Notes under the pieces: model-generated
What the model saw: the letters and a program-made list of their open reading frames with translations, nothing else
Databases searched by the model: none
What the model was told of the DNA's origin: nothing
In this document: positions 30,229-39,898 of the stretch, piece by piece
Layout: each line of letters starts with the position of its first letter
Position numbering within the stretch: the stretch's first letter is position 1
Made by a program: the position numbers and the translations under genes
NCBI RefSeq assembly: GCF_001457815.1
Contig: NZ_LN898221.1
Coordinates: 1 to 64,000, forward strand
Length of the DNA: 64,000 nucleotides
Direction of reading: 5' to 3'
Source of the DNA: Vitreoscilla massiliensis
GTDB lineage: Bacteria > Pseudomonadota > Gammaproteobacteria > Burkholderiales > Neisseriaceae

Positions 30229-30978
30229 ATGATTACAGTCAATTTTTACGGCGACCTGAGCAAATTCGGGCGCCGTTTTTCTTTGTACGCGGCAACACCG
30301 GCGGAGGCATTGCGGGCGTTGATGCTGCAAATTGATGGTTTGCGCGATCACATTGCTGCGGGCATGTACCAAGTGCGTTTTCAGAAACAAGACATGAACG
30401 AAGCCTCGCTGAAAGACGACATGAATCAAACTGGCGGGGGGGTTTTGCACATTGTGCCTCGAGTAACCGGTGCGGGTAAGTGGGGTCAGGTGATTGCGGG
30501 CGCTGTGTTGATTGTGGCGGGGTACTTTTTTTCAGGTCTGTCTTATGGGTGGGCCGCACCTGTTGGTGGCTTTATGGTCAAGATGGGTTTTGCGATGGTG
30601 GTGGGCGGTGTAGCGCAACTCCTGACCAAAACGCCCAACATGGATGCAAACCAAGACCGAGGTGAAAAGGCCAGCCGCAATACCTCGTTTTCAAATGTAG
30701 ACAACACCGTCGCGCAAGGCAGTCCGGTTCCACTGCTTTATGGAACCGGCTATGTCGGCAGCCGAGTGATTTCGCAGGGCATAGAATCGCGCCGCGTGGA
30801 CACCCAAAACGACCCTGTAATGGTTGACCCTGAAGCTGTCGATGTGTCGCTCGACATACAAAAAGTGTTCATTCAAGGCCAAGCGGCCAAAGCACCCAAT
30901 GGCGTGTATTACAACACCGATTTTACCGATGACAGCGTGATTGCACGCAATTACAACGCGAAATTAATGAAAGTATGA
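30229..30978 (+). CDS. Tail assembly protein I
   Basis: 249 aa. MITVNFYGDLSKFGRRFSLY is the ubiquitin-like N-terminus of gpI; GAVLIVAGYFFSGLSYGWA is the hydrophobic middle, and NVDNTVAQGSPVPLLYGTG the typical C-terminus. Works with K and J in tail tip assembly. Confidence 0.85.
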   Translation: MITVNFYGDLSKFGRRFSLYAATPAEALRALMLQIDGLRDHIAAGMYQVRFQKQDMNEASLKDDMNQTGGGVLHIVPRVTGAGKWGQVIAGAVLIVAGYFFSGLSYGWAAPVGGFMVKMGFAMVVGGVAQLLTKTPNMDANQDRGEKASRNTSFSNVDNTVAQGSPVPLLYGTGYVGSRVISQGIESRRVDTQNDPVMVDPEAVDVSLDIQKVFIQGQAAKAPNGVYYNTDFTDDSVIARNYNAKLMKV

Positions 30979-33900
30979 GCATGAGCAGTCAAAAATCAGG
31001 TGGCGGCAGCCGCACCCCTTACGAGGCGCCCAATACCCTATCGAGTGCACAGTTGTTGCGAGTGGTGGATGCTTTGTGCGAGGGCCCAATTGAAGGCTTT
31101 GCCAATGGTAATGAGTCACCGTTGAAATCTGTATTTTTGAGTGATACCCCGATTCAAAACAGTGATGGCACATACAATTTCAAGGGCGTGACCGGTTATT
31201 TCAATCGCGGCACGCCAGACCAAACCTATATACCAGGCTTCGATAAGACTGAACGTGTGGTAAACGTGGGCACAGCGGTCAAGAAAACCACCCCCATCAC
31301 GCGCACCGTTTCTGATTCTATGATTGATGCGCTACGCGTGACTGTGGGTGTCGAGCGCAATGTGATGGTCAAAGACAATGGCGACACCTTGGCCGCACAA
31401 ACGCAATTACTCGTTGAATTGGTGCGTAACGATAGCACTACGCTGTTCCAATCGGTGACATTCAACGAAAAAGGCAGTGGCGCGTATTACCAAGATGTTG
31501 TTTTCACCGAATTGCCTGAAGCACCGTTTAATGTACGCGTGTCGCGTATCACGGCAGACAGCACAAGCGACAAAATCAGTAACAATACTTTTTTTGCGTC
31601 TTACGTTGAGACCATCAATGCCAAGCTGTCATACCCAAATACCGCCATTTCGGCTTTGAAAATTGATTCTGACCAATTTGGTAGCAACAATCCGACTCGA
31701 AATTTCTTGCTCAAGGGTAAGAATGACTTGTTGATTCCGACCAATTATGACCCAATCACTCGCAAATACACTGGCTTGTGGGATGGCAGCTTCAAAACAG
31801 GTTGGACTGATAACCCTGCTTGGATTGTGTACGATTTGGTGACCAATGACCGCTACAGCACCATTGCGACCAATTTGGGCTATGCCGATATCGACAAATG
31901 GACTTTGTACAGCGTGGCCCAATGGTGTGATGAACTGGTCGATGATGGCATGGGCGGCAAAGAGCCGCGCTGTGTGTGCAATGCCAACATCAGCGACCAG
32001 CGCGAAGCTGGCGAGGTTTTGTCGTCAATCGCATCCATGTTCACGGGCTTTGTGCTGTGGAATGGTGAACAGCTTACTGTGACTGTCGATAAGCACAGCG
32101 AACCGGTGGCGGTGTATACCAATGCGAACGTGGTCAATGGCCAATTTTCATACTCATTTGCTTCAGCCAAGGCCATACACACTGCTGTGCAAGTGACTTA
32201 TTTGGATGAAACCGACAATTTTCGCCAAAAGACTGAATATGTTTCGGATGATGAGGCGATTAAGCAGTTTGGACTGAACATCAAACAAGTGACGGCTTTT
32301 GGCTGCTCACGGCGTGGTCAAGCGGTGCGATTTGGTGCATGGTTGTTGCAGACCGAGCTGCGCCAACAAGGCGCTGTCAGCTTCACCATAGGCCGCGAGG
32401 GGCTGAAACACTTGCCTTATGACGTGGTGCAAGTGGCCGATAACGATTATGCCGGCGTGCCATTTTCAGGCCGCTTGGTGGCTGCCGATGTTGACCGCAT
32501 CACACTTGACCGCCCAATTGAGAACGTGGCTATAGGCGCTTCGGTATATTTCGACGGTATCGATGGCACGCAGACTTCAAAAGTGGTCGAGCAAATCAGC
32601 CCAACCGAGTTGCGTCTTGAAGATGCGTTGCTGCTTGAGCCTGAAAACACGTTTGTGATTCACACCCAAGTTGCGTCCAGACTTTACCGTTGTATCAGCA
32701 TCACCGAGAACAGTGAAGACGGTACTTATACCATCGAAGCTTTACGCCACGATCCGACCAAATACGGCGTGGTCGACACTTGGGCAAACTTCCCTGTAAC
32801 CGTGCAAAAAGAAACCCCGACTGTTGCCAATCCTGACGTGTCTACCGATGGCGGAGATGTGGTGGTGAAATGGGAGGGCTTAGGCGGCGATGGGGCGGTG
32901 TCATACGACATCAAAGTGTATCGCAATGCGAAGCTATACAGCCACACACCTGACGCCAAGACACCCGAATTGCGTCTGCAAAATCTGCCCGATGGTGATT
33001 ATGTGGTCGAAATTCGCGCACGCAACGCAGCTGGGGTGCTGTCCGATCCTGTGACCAAAGCATTCAGCATCAATTACACAGTGACAGGCCTGAAAGCCAC
33101 GCCTAAATTGTTTGCCATCGGTTTGGGCTGGACTTTGCCTGAAACGGTTGTGGCCACTGTGTATACCGAGGTTTGGTACGGCATTGAGGACAACATTGAA
33201 CTTGCGAGCAAATTGGCCACGCTGCCACATCCGCAGTCACAATACACGCTGGACAATGTGGCGTTGGAAGAAGCGTTCTATTTTTGGGTGCGTTTGGTTG
33301 ATACCAATGGCCGTGCTGGGGCGTTTACTGCTTCCGTTTTAGGTAAGTGCGACGATGACCCAAGTTTGATTTTGAAACAAATTGAGGGCCAAATCACCGG
33401 AACCCAACTGCATCAAGACTTGGTAGACCAATGGCAGGGCAATATTGATTCTGCTGTGTATGCTGAAACACAGGCGCGCATTGCTGATGTGCTTGCACAA
33501 GCCAATGCCTTACAGACCGAGGCACAAACCCGTGCGGCCAACGATTTGGCCGAAGCCACAGCGCGTGCAAATGCGCTCAATGCTGAGGCCATTGCACGAA
33601 CCAATGAGGTGCAACAGGCCGCACAACAGGCCGCTGATAATTTACTGGCTACGGCCACGCAACTGGGCACGCGAATCACCGTCACAGAAACGGTCAATGC
33701 GACTCAGGCCACGCAAATCAGCACTGTGACTGCTGCTCAGGGTGCTACTGCTGCAGGTTTGCAGACGGAAACCAATGCACGCATCGCCGGCGATACTGCT
33801 GAAGCGACCGCACGCCAAACATTGGCCGCGCGTGTGGATGGTGCCCAAGCATCGATTACAGATTTGCAATCGACAGTTACCAACAACCAAAGTGCCACCA

Positions 33901-36866
33901 CGACCCAAATCAATGCGCTGAAATCAACGTTTGGCCAAGGTCAAAACCTGATTGCTGGTGGCAATATGGGTGATGCGGCGATGTGGCGTAGCCATTACGG
34001 TGCCGTTGCAAACATTGCCCGCCATTTTGTCAGTGATGCGACTGATGCACCATCAGCACCTAAAGCGTTCCGCATGGACTTTGCAGATGTGTACAAAGAC
34101 GCAAACGGCAAAGGCTTGTGCTACAACTACAGCAATACCGCTGTGACCGTGGTTTCAGGACGCAAGTATCGTTTCAGGATGTGGGTGTCATTAACAGGTA
34201 CTACAGGCACTTGTGGTTTCAATTATTATCAATTGACCAAATCGACATATGCCTCTAAGTCAGTAACCATGACTGTTGGAGCCAAACAGTATTATGAATT
34301 GGTGATGGATGGCGCCGATTTTGGTGACGCGTCTATCAATCCCGGCTTTTACATTAATCACAACAGTACGGCAGGGGTTGCGGTCGTCGATGATTACCGT
34401 TTTGAAGATGTTACTGACATACTCAAAACCAATGCAGACTTGGCAAATGTATCATCGACTTTGACCACATTCCAAAGCACACAAGCGACGAAAGACGCGG
34501 CTCAAACAACCGACATACAGGCCGCATTATCGCAATCAGGCAATAACACTGCCGCCATCAACGGCATACAAACAACAGTAGCGAGCAACACTTCTGCAAT
34601 TACCGAAGTTGATACGCGCTTAAGTGCCAAAATTGATAATCTCAATTCGGACATGATAGACACCACACAGGTGACTAATGAGCTTATTAATGAAAATACA
34701 GGTGTTGTAACGGCGGCATCTGGTCACCGATTAACGCACTTTATGCCAGTTTATGAGGCTGTACCGTATATTTTTCGCACTACAGGTACAAATGCCAATG
34801 TTCGAGTAGTGTGGTTCACTGAAAGTAAGGCTTACATCTCAGGCGCTTTGACTGCATCAATTACAGGGAGCAAAACATTTACTGCGCCGACGAATGCCCG
34901 CTATTTGCGTGTCAGTTATGGTTATTCTGCTACTGCAAAAGTGTCTATAACAGAAGTGGCAGCGGCGGCAGCGGCAGCAGTTTCAGCAGATTTGGAGAAT
35001 TTTAAATCTGCTCAAGCAACCAAAGATGCAAGTCAAACCAGTGAAATTGACAGCGCCAAATCACGTTTGGGAACTGCTGAGGCAAGCATCACATCGATTC
35101 AATCGACCAAAGCCAATAAGTCGGAAGTGGTGTCATTGGCGCAAACTGGCTTACAAAGCATTTGGAAAGGGGACATCAACACAGCAGTGGCACCGGTAAA
35201 CACTCGTGTAAGTACGGCTGAAAGCAACATTACAGCATTGCAAACTGCAGTGAGTAACAATGAATCAACTACTGCAACACAAATCAGTAATTTGAACAGT
35301 TTGATACTCAATGCAGATTATAAGGATACACGAGGTGTTGACAATCCACCAAGCTGGTACGTGACCAATTACCCACGCAAAACTTCAAAAGAGTTCAAGA
35401 ACAGTGCAGATATTGGTGTCGGATTGGCGAGCAATTGGGTTGTATTAATCACTGATAACCCCCAGACGAACTGGCAGCACATCGTTCAAACCGCCTACCC
35501 TCGCGGCATGAATAAAACCTATATCCGTCGGCCAACAACCGACTCAACATGGGGTACATGGGAGGAGCAAGAAACCAGTGCGGCGGCTCAAGCCAAAGCC
35601 GATGCTGCCAAAGCGGCGGTAACTGCTGATTTGAACAGTTTCAAATCAACACAAGCCGCTGTTGATTCAGCTCAAACGGCTGAGATTAACAGCGCCAAAT
35701 CACGTTTGGGAACTGCTGAATCAAGCATTACATCGATTCAGTCAACCAAGGCAAACAAAACCGAAGTAGCAGCATTGGCTGAGACTGCTTTGAAATCAAA
35801 ATGGGAGGCGGCAGACGCGGCAGCAGTGGGGCCAGTGGCAACGCGCGTTTCCAGTACAGAAGCAAGCATTACCGCGCTGCAATCTACGGTGACCACACAA
35901 AACAGTTCGATTGCATCGATGAATACGACATTGAGTGCAAAAATTGACGGTATTAATGTGACGGGCGGCATGGTTGCCGGTGGAGACTTTAAAAGCCCTG
36001 CGCTTTGGACAAGTCATTACAACGACAATATTGATGCCCGATTTATCAGTAGCATTGGAGGTAGTCCACCATCTCAATTCGCATACCGCGGCCCAGTTGG
36101 TACGAACTACATTTACTCAACATCGGATGTGGTTTTTGAAGCGGGCCATACGTACCGGTTTGGGGCATGGTTTTACAATGCCGGTGGCGATGGCGTGTAC
36201 GGTTTTAATATCAAGCACACGGGCAAATCAACAGGCTATCAAGGGTTCGCATTGACAGGCATTGGTGCTAGTTGGGTTTATCGTGAATTTACGATAAAAG
36301 CAGAGCAGGTCAATGATTTTCGTGGCCGCCCAGGCTTTTTCGCAAACCACAATAGTACGACTGGTTACTCGTTGGTTACTGGCTACCGCTTTGAAGACAT
36401 TACCTTTGAAAACAAAGTACAGGCAACTTACACCATCAAAGTTGAGGCGCATGGTGCCCGCAAAGCAGTGGCCGGTCTTGCAATCGGTGTTGATGGTCAA
36501 ACAGGTGATGCTGAATTTTTGATACTTGGCAACAAGTTCATGATAGCAGACCCGAACAATGGCACAGTCAAGCCAATGCTGAGTTTGGCTCCAGTCAACG
36601 GTGTGAATATGCTTGCACTAAACGGTAATTTAATTGCCGACGGTACAATTCTCGGTAGAAACATTAAGGCATATCAACAAATTGAAGCGCCAATTATCAA
36701 CGGCGGGCAATTGAACATTGGTAATCGCTTTATTGTGGATTCAAGTGGGAAAGTAACCATACGTGAGAATGCCACAGGTACAAAAGGGCTGATTCTGACC
36801 AATGACAGCATCAAAATCTACGATGAGACTGGTGCATTGCGCGTAACCATAGGGAAAATTGCATGA
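30975..36866 (+). CDS. Tail tip host-specificity protein J
   Basis: 1963 aa. Residues 1-600 match the conserved J/tip attachment region (RTPYEAPNTLSSAQLLRVVD, SEGPIEGF-like CEGPIEGF). Two FN3-like domains at about 612-790. Ala-rich coiled coil 830-990. Jelly-roll carbohydrate-binding-like modules at about 990-1145 and 1660-1810 (both with GFYINHNST or GFFANHNST). A pyocin-knob-like domain at 1445-1533 (NPPSWYVTNYPR, WGTWEEQET). C-terminal IKIYDETGALRVTIG. J binds the receptor and fixes host range; the repeated distal modules suggest modular exchange. Confidence 0.9.
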   Translation: MSMSSQKSGGGSRTPYEAPNTLSSAQLLRVVDALCEGPIEGFANGNESPLKSVFLSDTPIQNSDGTYNFKGVTGYFNRGTPDQTYIPGFDKTERVVNVGTAVKKTTPITRTVSDSMIDALRVTVGVERNVMVKDNGDTLAAQTQLLVELVRNDSTTLFQSVTFNEKGSGAYYQDVVFTELPEAPFNVRVSRITADSTSDKISNNTFFASYVETINAKLSYPNTAISALKIDSDQFGSNNPTRNFLLKGKNDLLIPTNYDPITRKYTGLWDGSFKTGWTDNPAWIVYDLVTNDRYSTIATNLGYADIDKWTLYSVAQWCDELVDDGMGGKEPRCVCNANISDQREAGEVLSSIASMFTGFVLWNGEQLTVTVDKHSEPVAVYTNANVVNGQFSYSFASAKAIHTAVQVTYLDETDNFRQKTEYVSDDEAIKQFGLNIKQVTAFGCSRRGQAVRFGAWLLQTELRQQGAVSFTIGREGLKHLPYDVVQVADNDYAGVPFSGRLVAADVDRITLDRPIENVAIGASVYFDGIDGTQTSKVVEQISPTELRLEDALLLEPENTFVIHTQVASRLYRCISITENSEDGTYTIEALRHDPTKYGVVDTWANFPVTVQKETPTVANPDVSTDGGDVVVKWEGLGGDGAVSYDIKVYRNAKLYSHTPDAKTPELRLQNLPDGDYVVEIRARNAAGVLSDPVTKAFSINYTVTGLKATPKLFAIGLGWTLPETVVATVYTEVWYGIEDNIELASKLATLPHPQSQYTLDNVALEEAFYFWVRLVDTNGRAGAFTASVLGKCDDDPSLILKQIEGQITGTQLHQDLVDQWQGNIDSAVYAETQARIADVLAQANALQTEAQTRAANDLAEATARANALNAEAIARTNEVQQAAQQAADNLLATATQLGTRITVTETVNATQATQISTVTAAQGATAAGLQTETNARIAGDTAEATARQTLAARVDGAQASITDLQSTVTNNQSATTTQINALKSTFGQGQNLIAGGNMGDAAMWRSHYGAVANIARHFVSDATDAPSAPKAFRMDFADVYKDANGKGLCYNYSNTAVTVVSGRKYRFRMWVSLTGTTGTCGFNYYQLTKSTYASKSVTMTVGAKQYYELVMDGADFGDASINPGFYINHNSTAGVAVVDDYRFEDVTDILKTNADLANVSSTLTTFQSTQATKDAAQTTDIQAALSQSGNNTAAINGIQTTVASNTSAITEVDTRLSAKIDNLNSDMIDTTQVTNELINENTGVVTAASGHRLTHFMPVYEAVPYIFRTTGTNANVRVVWFTESKAYISGALTASITGSKTFTAPTNARYLRVSYGYSATAKVSITEVAAAAAAAVSADLENFKSAQATKDASQTSEIDSAKSRLGTAEASITSIQSTKANKSEVVSLAQTGLQSIWKGDINTAVAPVNTRVSTAESNITALQTAVSNNESTTATQISNLNSLILNADYKDTRGVDNPPSWYVTNYPRKTSKEFKNSADIGVGLASNWVVLITDNPQTNWQHIVQTAYPRGMNKTYIRRPTTDSTWGTWEEQETSAAAQAKADAAKAAVTADLNSFKSTQAAVDSAQTAEINSAKSRLGTAESSITSIQSTKANKTEVAALAETALKSKWEAADAAAVGPVATRVSSTEASITALQSTVTTQNSSIASMNTTLSAKIDGINVTGGMVAGGDFKSPALWTSHYNDNIDARFISSIGGSPPSQFAYRGPVGTNYIYSTSDVVFEAGHTYRFGAWFYNAGGDGVYGFNIKHTGKSTGYQGFALTGIGASWVYREFTIKAEQVNDFRGRPGFFANHNSTTGYSLVTGYRFEDITFENKVQATYTIKVEAHGARKAVAGLAIGVDGQTGDAEFLILGNKFMIADPNNGTVKPMLSLAPVNGVNMLALNGNLIADGTILGRNIKAYQQIEAPIINGGQLNIGNRFIVDSSGKVTIRENATGTKGLILTNDSIKIYDETGALRVTIGKIA
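34987..35770 (+). repeat. Duplicated coiled-coil segment inside J
   Basis: About 144 bp at 34987-35130 recurs at 35629-35770. Both encode a helical linker with INSAKSRLGTAESS or IDSAKSRLGTAEAS followed by ITSIQSTKANK. Part of it is base-for-base identical, which suggests recent duplication or exchange. Confidence 0.75.
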
Positions 36867-37339
36867 GTGAATATGGATTAAGCATGCGCATGGCCGATGG
36901 AGTGGAGGTGTTGAACACATCGAATTTTGGTGTGGGTTTCACCATTTTCACCAGTGCTGTGGCGCCGCAAACAGCAGTTAATGTGGACTACAGCAGCAGC
37001 CCCGCATCCCTCAGTCAAGTGGAGTGGGTGGATGTGGCAGCAGCGGCCAGCTTTGTGCCGACAGTTGCCGAAGATACCGTAGCGTTTCAAAACCAATGCT
37101 TGCGTGTGTCAGTTGGCCAATTTGTGGACATGGCGCGCATTGCCCAGACCAGTGCAACCAAGATTGATAAGACCAGTGTGGGCATGTATGTGGTCGATTA
37201 CACGCCAGACAATCAATTGCAATTGCATCAAGTTGGTGTTGAGCCAGCGTATACAAACGGGCATATGACATCTATAGCAATCAGCAAATATGTGGCACTG
37301 GAACGGCTGTTTGTTTTAGGCTTGGAGAACAATGTATGA
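36863..37339 (+). CDS. Tail-tip associated protein, 158 aa
   Basis: ATGA overlap with J. Starts MSEYGLSMRMADGVEVLNTS, mostly beta composition, no recognised family. Position behind J suggests a tail fibre accessory or receptor-binding component. Confidence 0.55.
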   Translation: MSEYGLSMRMADGVEVLNTSNFGVGFTIFTSAVAPQTAVNVDYSSSPASLSQVEWVDVAAAASFVPTVAEDTVAFQNQCLRVSVGQFVDMARIAQTSATKIDKTSVGMYVVDYTPDNQLQLHQVGVEPAYTNGHMTSIAISKYVALERLFVLGLENNV

Positions 37340-38181
37340 CTTACGGCATTGATGTGGCTGGCTCAACAATCAGGCATTTTTTGGAGGACACTTCTAAGCT
37401 GTATGTGCTTCACAAGACTTATGTGCAAAACTTTCCAGTAACTGGCTCTTACAGCACCAACGACGCGACCATCAGACCGCGTTTTTTCCGTGTGGCTCTG
37501 CCAAATCCTGAGTGTATTGTGACTGTGCAATTAGCAGACCCATCGGGATATGGCACGAATTTGGGGGGCAATAGCTCGACGCAAGTCATCGCGAAGACAT
37601 GGAAGGATGCAGTGTGTGAAGTTTACATGGTAAAGACGGCTTGCCCTGTGCGCGTTGCGGTTTACTCGCCCATCTCTATGCTGCCACGCACCGGTTCTTC
37701 GCTGTACGGTATCAAAATCAATGCGGTGAATGCATCGAGCTATTTAAGTACCGATGACGAGTTGTTATTTCCATATGCCGTTGGCCAACCTAATTTGGTA
37801 AAAGGGGTCTCTTACCCGCAAGCCGTTTCCGTAGCAATTTCGCGTGTGGGTGGAGTAGCAGCCATTGCTGCTGGCAATTACTACCAAGAGGGCAATAATT
37901 GGGATGGGACTACTACTCGCAACGAAGCGCGTTACAACTGGTTTACTGCGGTGTATTTCACTGATCAGTACACGCCAGTTGGCGATGCGGTGGCCATCGC
38001 GCAAACACCATATAGCCACCCAAGCGCTGGCTCGTGCGGCGTGACCATGTTCACGAAAGACCATGACGGCACGGGTAGCAATTGGACATTTCTCAAAAAA
38101 TACGGGCTTTGGCGGGAAAATAAACTTCCATCAGGCGCCATTTTGATTGCACGAGCACCAAATCTTACAACAGTAAAATAA
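37336..38181 (+). CDS. Tail-tip associated protein, 281 aa
   Basis: ATGA overlap with the previous gene. Starts MTYGIDVAGSTIRHFLEDTS, beta-rich, with many aromatic residues in the C-terminal half (GNYYQEGNNWDGTTTRNE). Probably structural, in the distal tail. No family recognised. Confidence 0.55.
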   Translation: MTYGIDVAGSTIRHFLEDTSKLYVLHKTYVQNFPVTGSYSTNDATIRPRFFRVALPNPECIVTVQLADPSGYGTNLGGNSSTQVIAKTWKDAVCEVYMVKTACPVRVAVYSPISMLPRTGSSLYGIKINAVNASSYLSTDDELLFPYAVGQPNLVKGVSYPQAVSVAISRVGGVAAIAAGNYYQEGNNWDGTTTRNEARYNWFTAVYFTDQYTPVGDAVAIAQTPYSHPSAGSCGVTMFTKDHDGTGSNWTFLKKYGLWRENKLPSGAILIARAPNLTTVK

Positions 38182-38190
38182 TTCAACCAC

Positions 38191-38213
38191 ATCGCCTACC
38201 GGCGATTTTTTTT
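38191..38213 (+). terminator. Intrinsic terminator
   Basis: ATCGCC-TACC-GGCGAT followed by TTTTTTT, ten bases after the preceding gene. Confidence 0.8.
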
Positions 38214-38234
38214 TATTCGTAATGGAGTTTCATC

Positions 38235-38570
38235 ATGACAGTAATTGGCTTAAACAAAGAAATTGAAGACGCAGGCACAGGCGCCACAACCGAATTTCAC
38301 CGAGTTTGTGTGATTCAAATCAATCGCAGAAATGGTGGTATTTCAGCCACGTTTGACAGCTATGTGACGCAATCAAAGTGGGAGCAAGGCCGTCAGCCGG
38401 TAACTGTTATGCAGCAGACCAGCCTTGTCTTGGCTGAAAACGAAGCAATGGGCGAGATGGATTTGGATACTTGGATTTACAACGAGTCTGTCAAAGTCGA
38501 AACAGACGTGTACGGCAACCACAATCCGTTATTTGGCGCCGTGTTGATGCCAAAGCCAGCAGAAGCTTAG
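38235..38570 (+). CDS. Hypothetical phage protein, 111 aa
   Basis: GGAG upstream of the ATG. MTVIGLNKEIEDAGTGATTE, beta composition, flanked by terminators on both sides, so it forms its own transcription unit. Perhaps a decoration or tail-tip component; no family recognised. Confidence 0.55.
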   Translation: MTVIGLNKEIEDAGTGATTEFHRVCVIQINRRNGGISATFDSYVTQSKWEQGRQPVTVMQQTSLVLAENEAMGEMDLDTWIYNESVKVETDVYGNHNPLFGAVLMPKPAEA

Positions 38571-38581
38571 AAACAAAGAAC

Positions 38582-38630
38582 GCGCCTAGAGCGCTATTTT
38601 TTTGCTCCCCGAAAGTGGGGAGCTTTGTTT
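38582..38630 (+). terminator. Double hairpin terminator before lysis genes
   Basis: GCGC/GCGC with TATTTTTTT (38582-38603), then GCTCCCC-GAAAGT-GGGGAGC with TTTGTTTT (38604-38630). Confidence 0.7.
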
Positions 38631-38645
38631 TATTTGGGAGGTTTT

Positions 38646-38993
38646 ATGCTCGATGGCTTAATGGAGTACAAGTCAATCATCGTGACGTGGCTCATGGTTA
38701 TTGGCCTTTCAATGTTTGGAGGCTTGGCCGATGCAATCATGCGTTACCGACGCGAAGGCATACGGATGCCCATTCATTACTTTTTATTGAAAATTGGTTG
38801 CGATTTATTTCTATCGGCTTTTGCTGGCGTGATCGCATATTTGGGCGCATGGCATTTTAGTTCAAGCCCTGAATTATCAGCAGCATCGGGAATTGCGATT
38901 GCGCTATCAGGTTATTTAGGCGGTAACGCAATCAATATTTTTGCGACGATTTGGGAAGCAATTTTGAAATCAAAAACTGGAGGCATGCAATGA
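38646..38993 (+). CDS. Holin
   Basis: 115 aa, ATG at 38646 with GGGAGG upstream. Three hydrophobic segments (SIIVTWLMVIGLSMFGGLAD, FLSAFAGVIAYLGAW, IAIALSGYLGGNAINIFA) and a charged loop fit a phage holin, directly before the endolysin with an overlapping stop. It would permeabilise the inner membrane at the end of the lytic cycle. Confidence 0.75.
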   Translation: MLDGLMEYKSIIVTWLMVIGLSMFGGLADAIMRYRREGIRMPIHYFLLKIGCDLFLSAFAGVIAYLGAWHFSSSPELSAASGIAIALSGYLGGNAINIFATIWEAILKSKTGGMQ

Positions 38994-39508
38994 GCAAGCA
39001 AACTGAATTGGCATGGATTGCCGAAGCACGTAAACACATAGGTTTATCAGAAGTCGTTGGCACCAAAGGGCACAACACAACCATTCTAGGTTGGCTGAAA
39101 AAACTCGGTGCTTGGTGGGCTGAAGATGAAACTCCTTGGTGTGGGACATTTGTGGGCTACTGCTTACAGTTTACAGGCCGCTTTGTCGTGAAACATTGGT
39201 ATCGAGCAAAGGATTGGGTAAATGCCGGCACAAAATTGAGCAAACCTGCATATGGTTGCCTAGTGATTTTTAACCGTGCTGGTGGTGGCCATGTGGGTTT
39301 TGTGGTGGGCAAGGATGCGCGTGGCAATTTGATGGTATTGGGCGGCAATCAGAGTAATAAAGTATCGATTGCGCCGTTTTCTACTGATCGCGTGGTTGCG
39401 TATGTGTGGCCTTCATTCGGTAACGGTGTGCCTTCTATACCGGACCCGAAGCGTTATGATTTACCAGTGCTTAACAGTAATGGCAAGGTGAGTACAAACG
39501 AGGCGTGA
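38990..39508 (+). CDS. Endolysin, CHAP/NlpC-like (TIGR02594 type)
   Basis: 172 aa, ATG at 38990 overlapping the holin stop. ELAWIAEARKHIGLSEV, ETPWCGTFVGYCLQ (catalytic Cys) and GGGHVGFVVG (His) with VLGGNQSNKVSI fit the TIGR02594 family of Cys-His peptidase endolysins. No signal peptide, so release depends on the holin. No separate Rz/Rz1 genes are seen nearby. Confidence 0.8.
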   Translation: MSKQTELAWIAEARKHIGLSEVVGTKGHNTTILGWLKKLGAWWAEDETPWCGTFVGYCLQFTGRFVVKHWYRAKDWVNAGTKLSKPAYGCLVIFNRAGGGHVGFVVGKDARGNLMVLGGNQSNKVSIAPFSTDRVVAYVWPSFGNGVPSIPDPKRYDLPVLNSNGKVSTNEA

Positions 39509-39518
39509 TAAACGAACG

Positions 39519-39742
39519 GCCTGTAATTTCAGGCCATTCTGCAAAATAATCCAATCTTTACATTGTGCGGTGCGAAATAGGGTAAAACGTATAGGCGAAA
39601 AAATAGCGCAAAACCTTTACAAAAGTTTGCGCTATAATGTTCTGAATTTCTTTGAGTTTTATCTCAAAAATCTGTGGATAAATCCACGCTTGGTACTAAA
39701 TCGGTACTTATTTTTGTAAGTCTTTGATTTGTATATGCTGCT
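39519..39742. other. Inverted-repeat-rich region at prophage 1 right end
   Basis: No gene. Contains GGCCTG-TAATTT-CAGGCC (about 39519-39536), ATAGCGCAAA/TTTGCGCTAT (39603-39612 and 39626-39635), TTTGAG/CTCAAA, GTGGA-TAAA-TCCAC and a GGTAC direct repeat. Short repeats between lysis genes and att are where integrase arm sites and terminators lie, but the assignment is inference. Confidence 0.45.
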
Positions 39743-39766
39743 TGGTGCGGATGGAGAGACTCGAAC
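39743..39766 (-). other. tRNA 3' end fragment, attachment site
   Basis: On the minus strand GTTCGAGTCTCTCCATCC then GCACCA: T loop, T stem 3' strand, seven acceptor bases CATCCGC, discriminator A and CCA. The expected 5' T-stem strand (GAGAG) does not follow; homology stops exactly here. A 24-bp tRNA tail is the usual leftover of integration at a tRNA 3' end. Acceptor bases would pair with GCGGATG, as in some tRNA-Leu genes, but the isotype is not certain. Confidence 0.7.
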
Positions 39767-39898
39767 AAGTCATGGAATTGAAGCAGTTACATACCCACTA
39801 TCACAAGTGCGTTGCAAAAAAATTTAGCGACATACAACAAATAATAACAAATTATATCAAATTAGAATTATTACAACACTTTTCCGATTCTAGTGCTT

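Noticed and set aside
39743..39766. Complete tRNA gene
   Set aside because: Only T loop to CCA is present; no anticodon arm or 5' acceptor strand follows.
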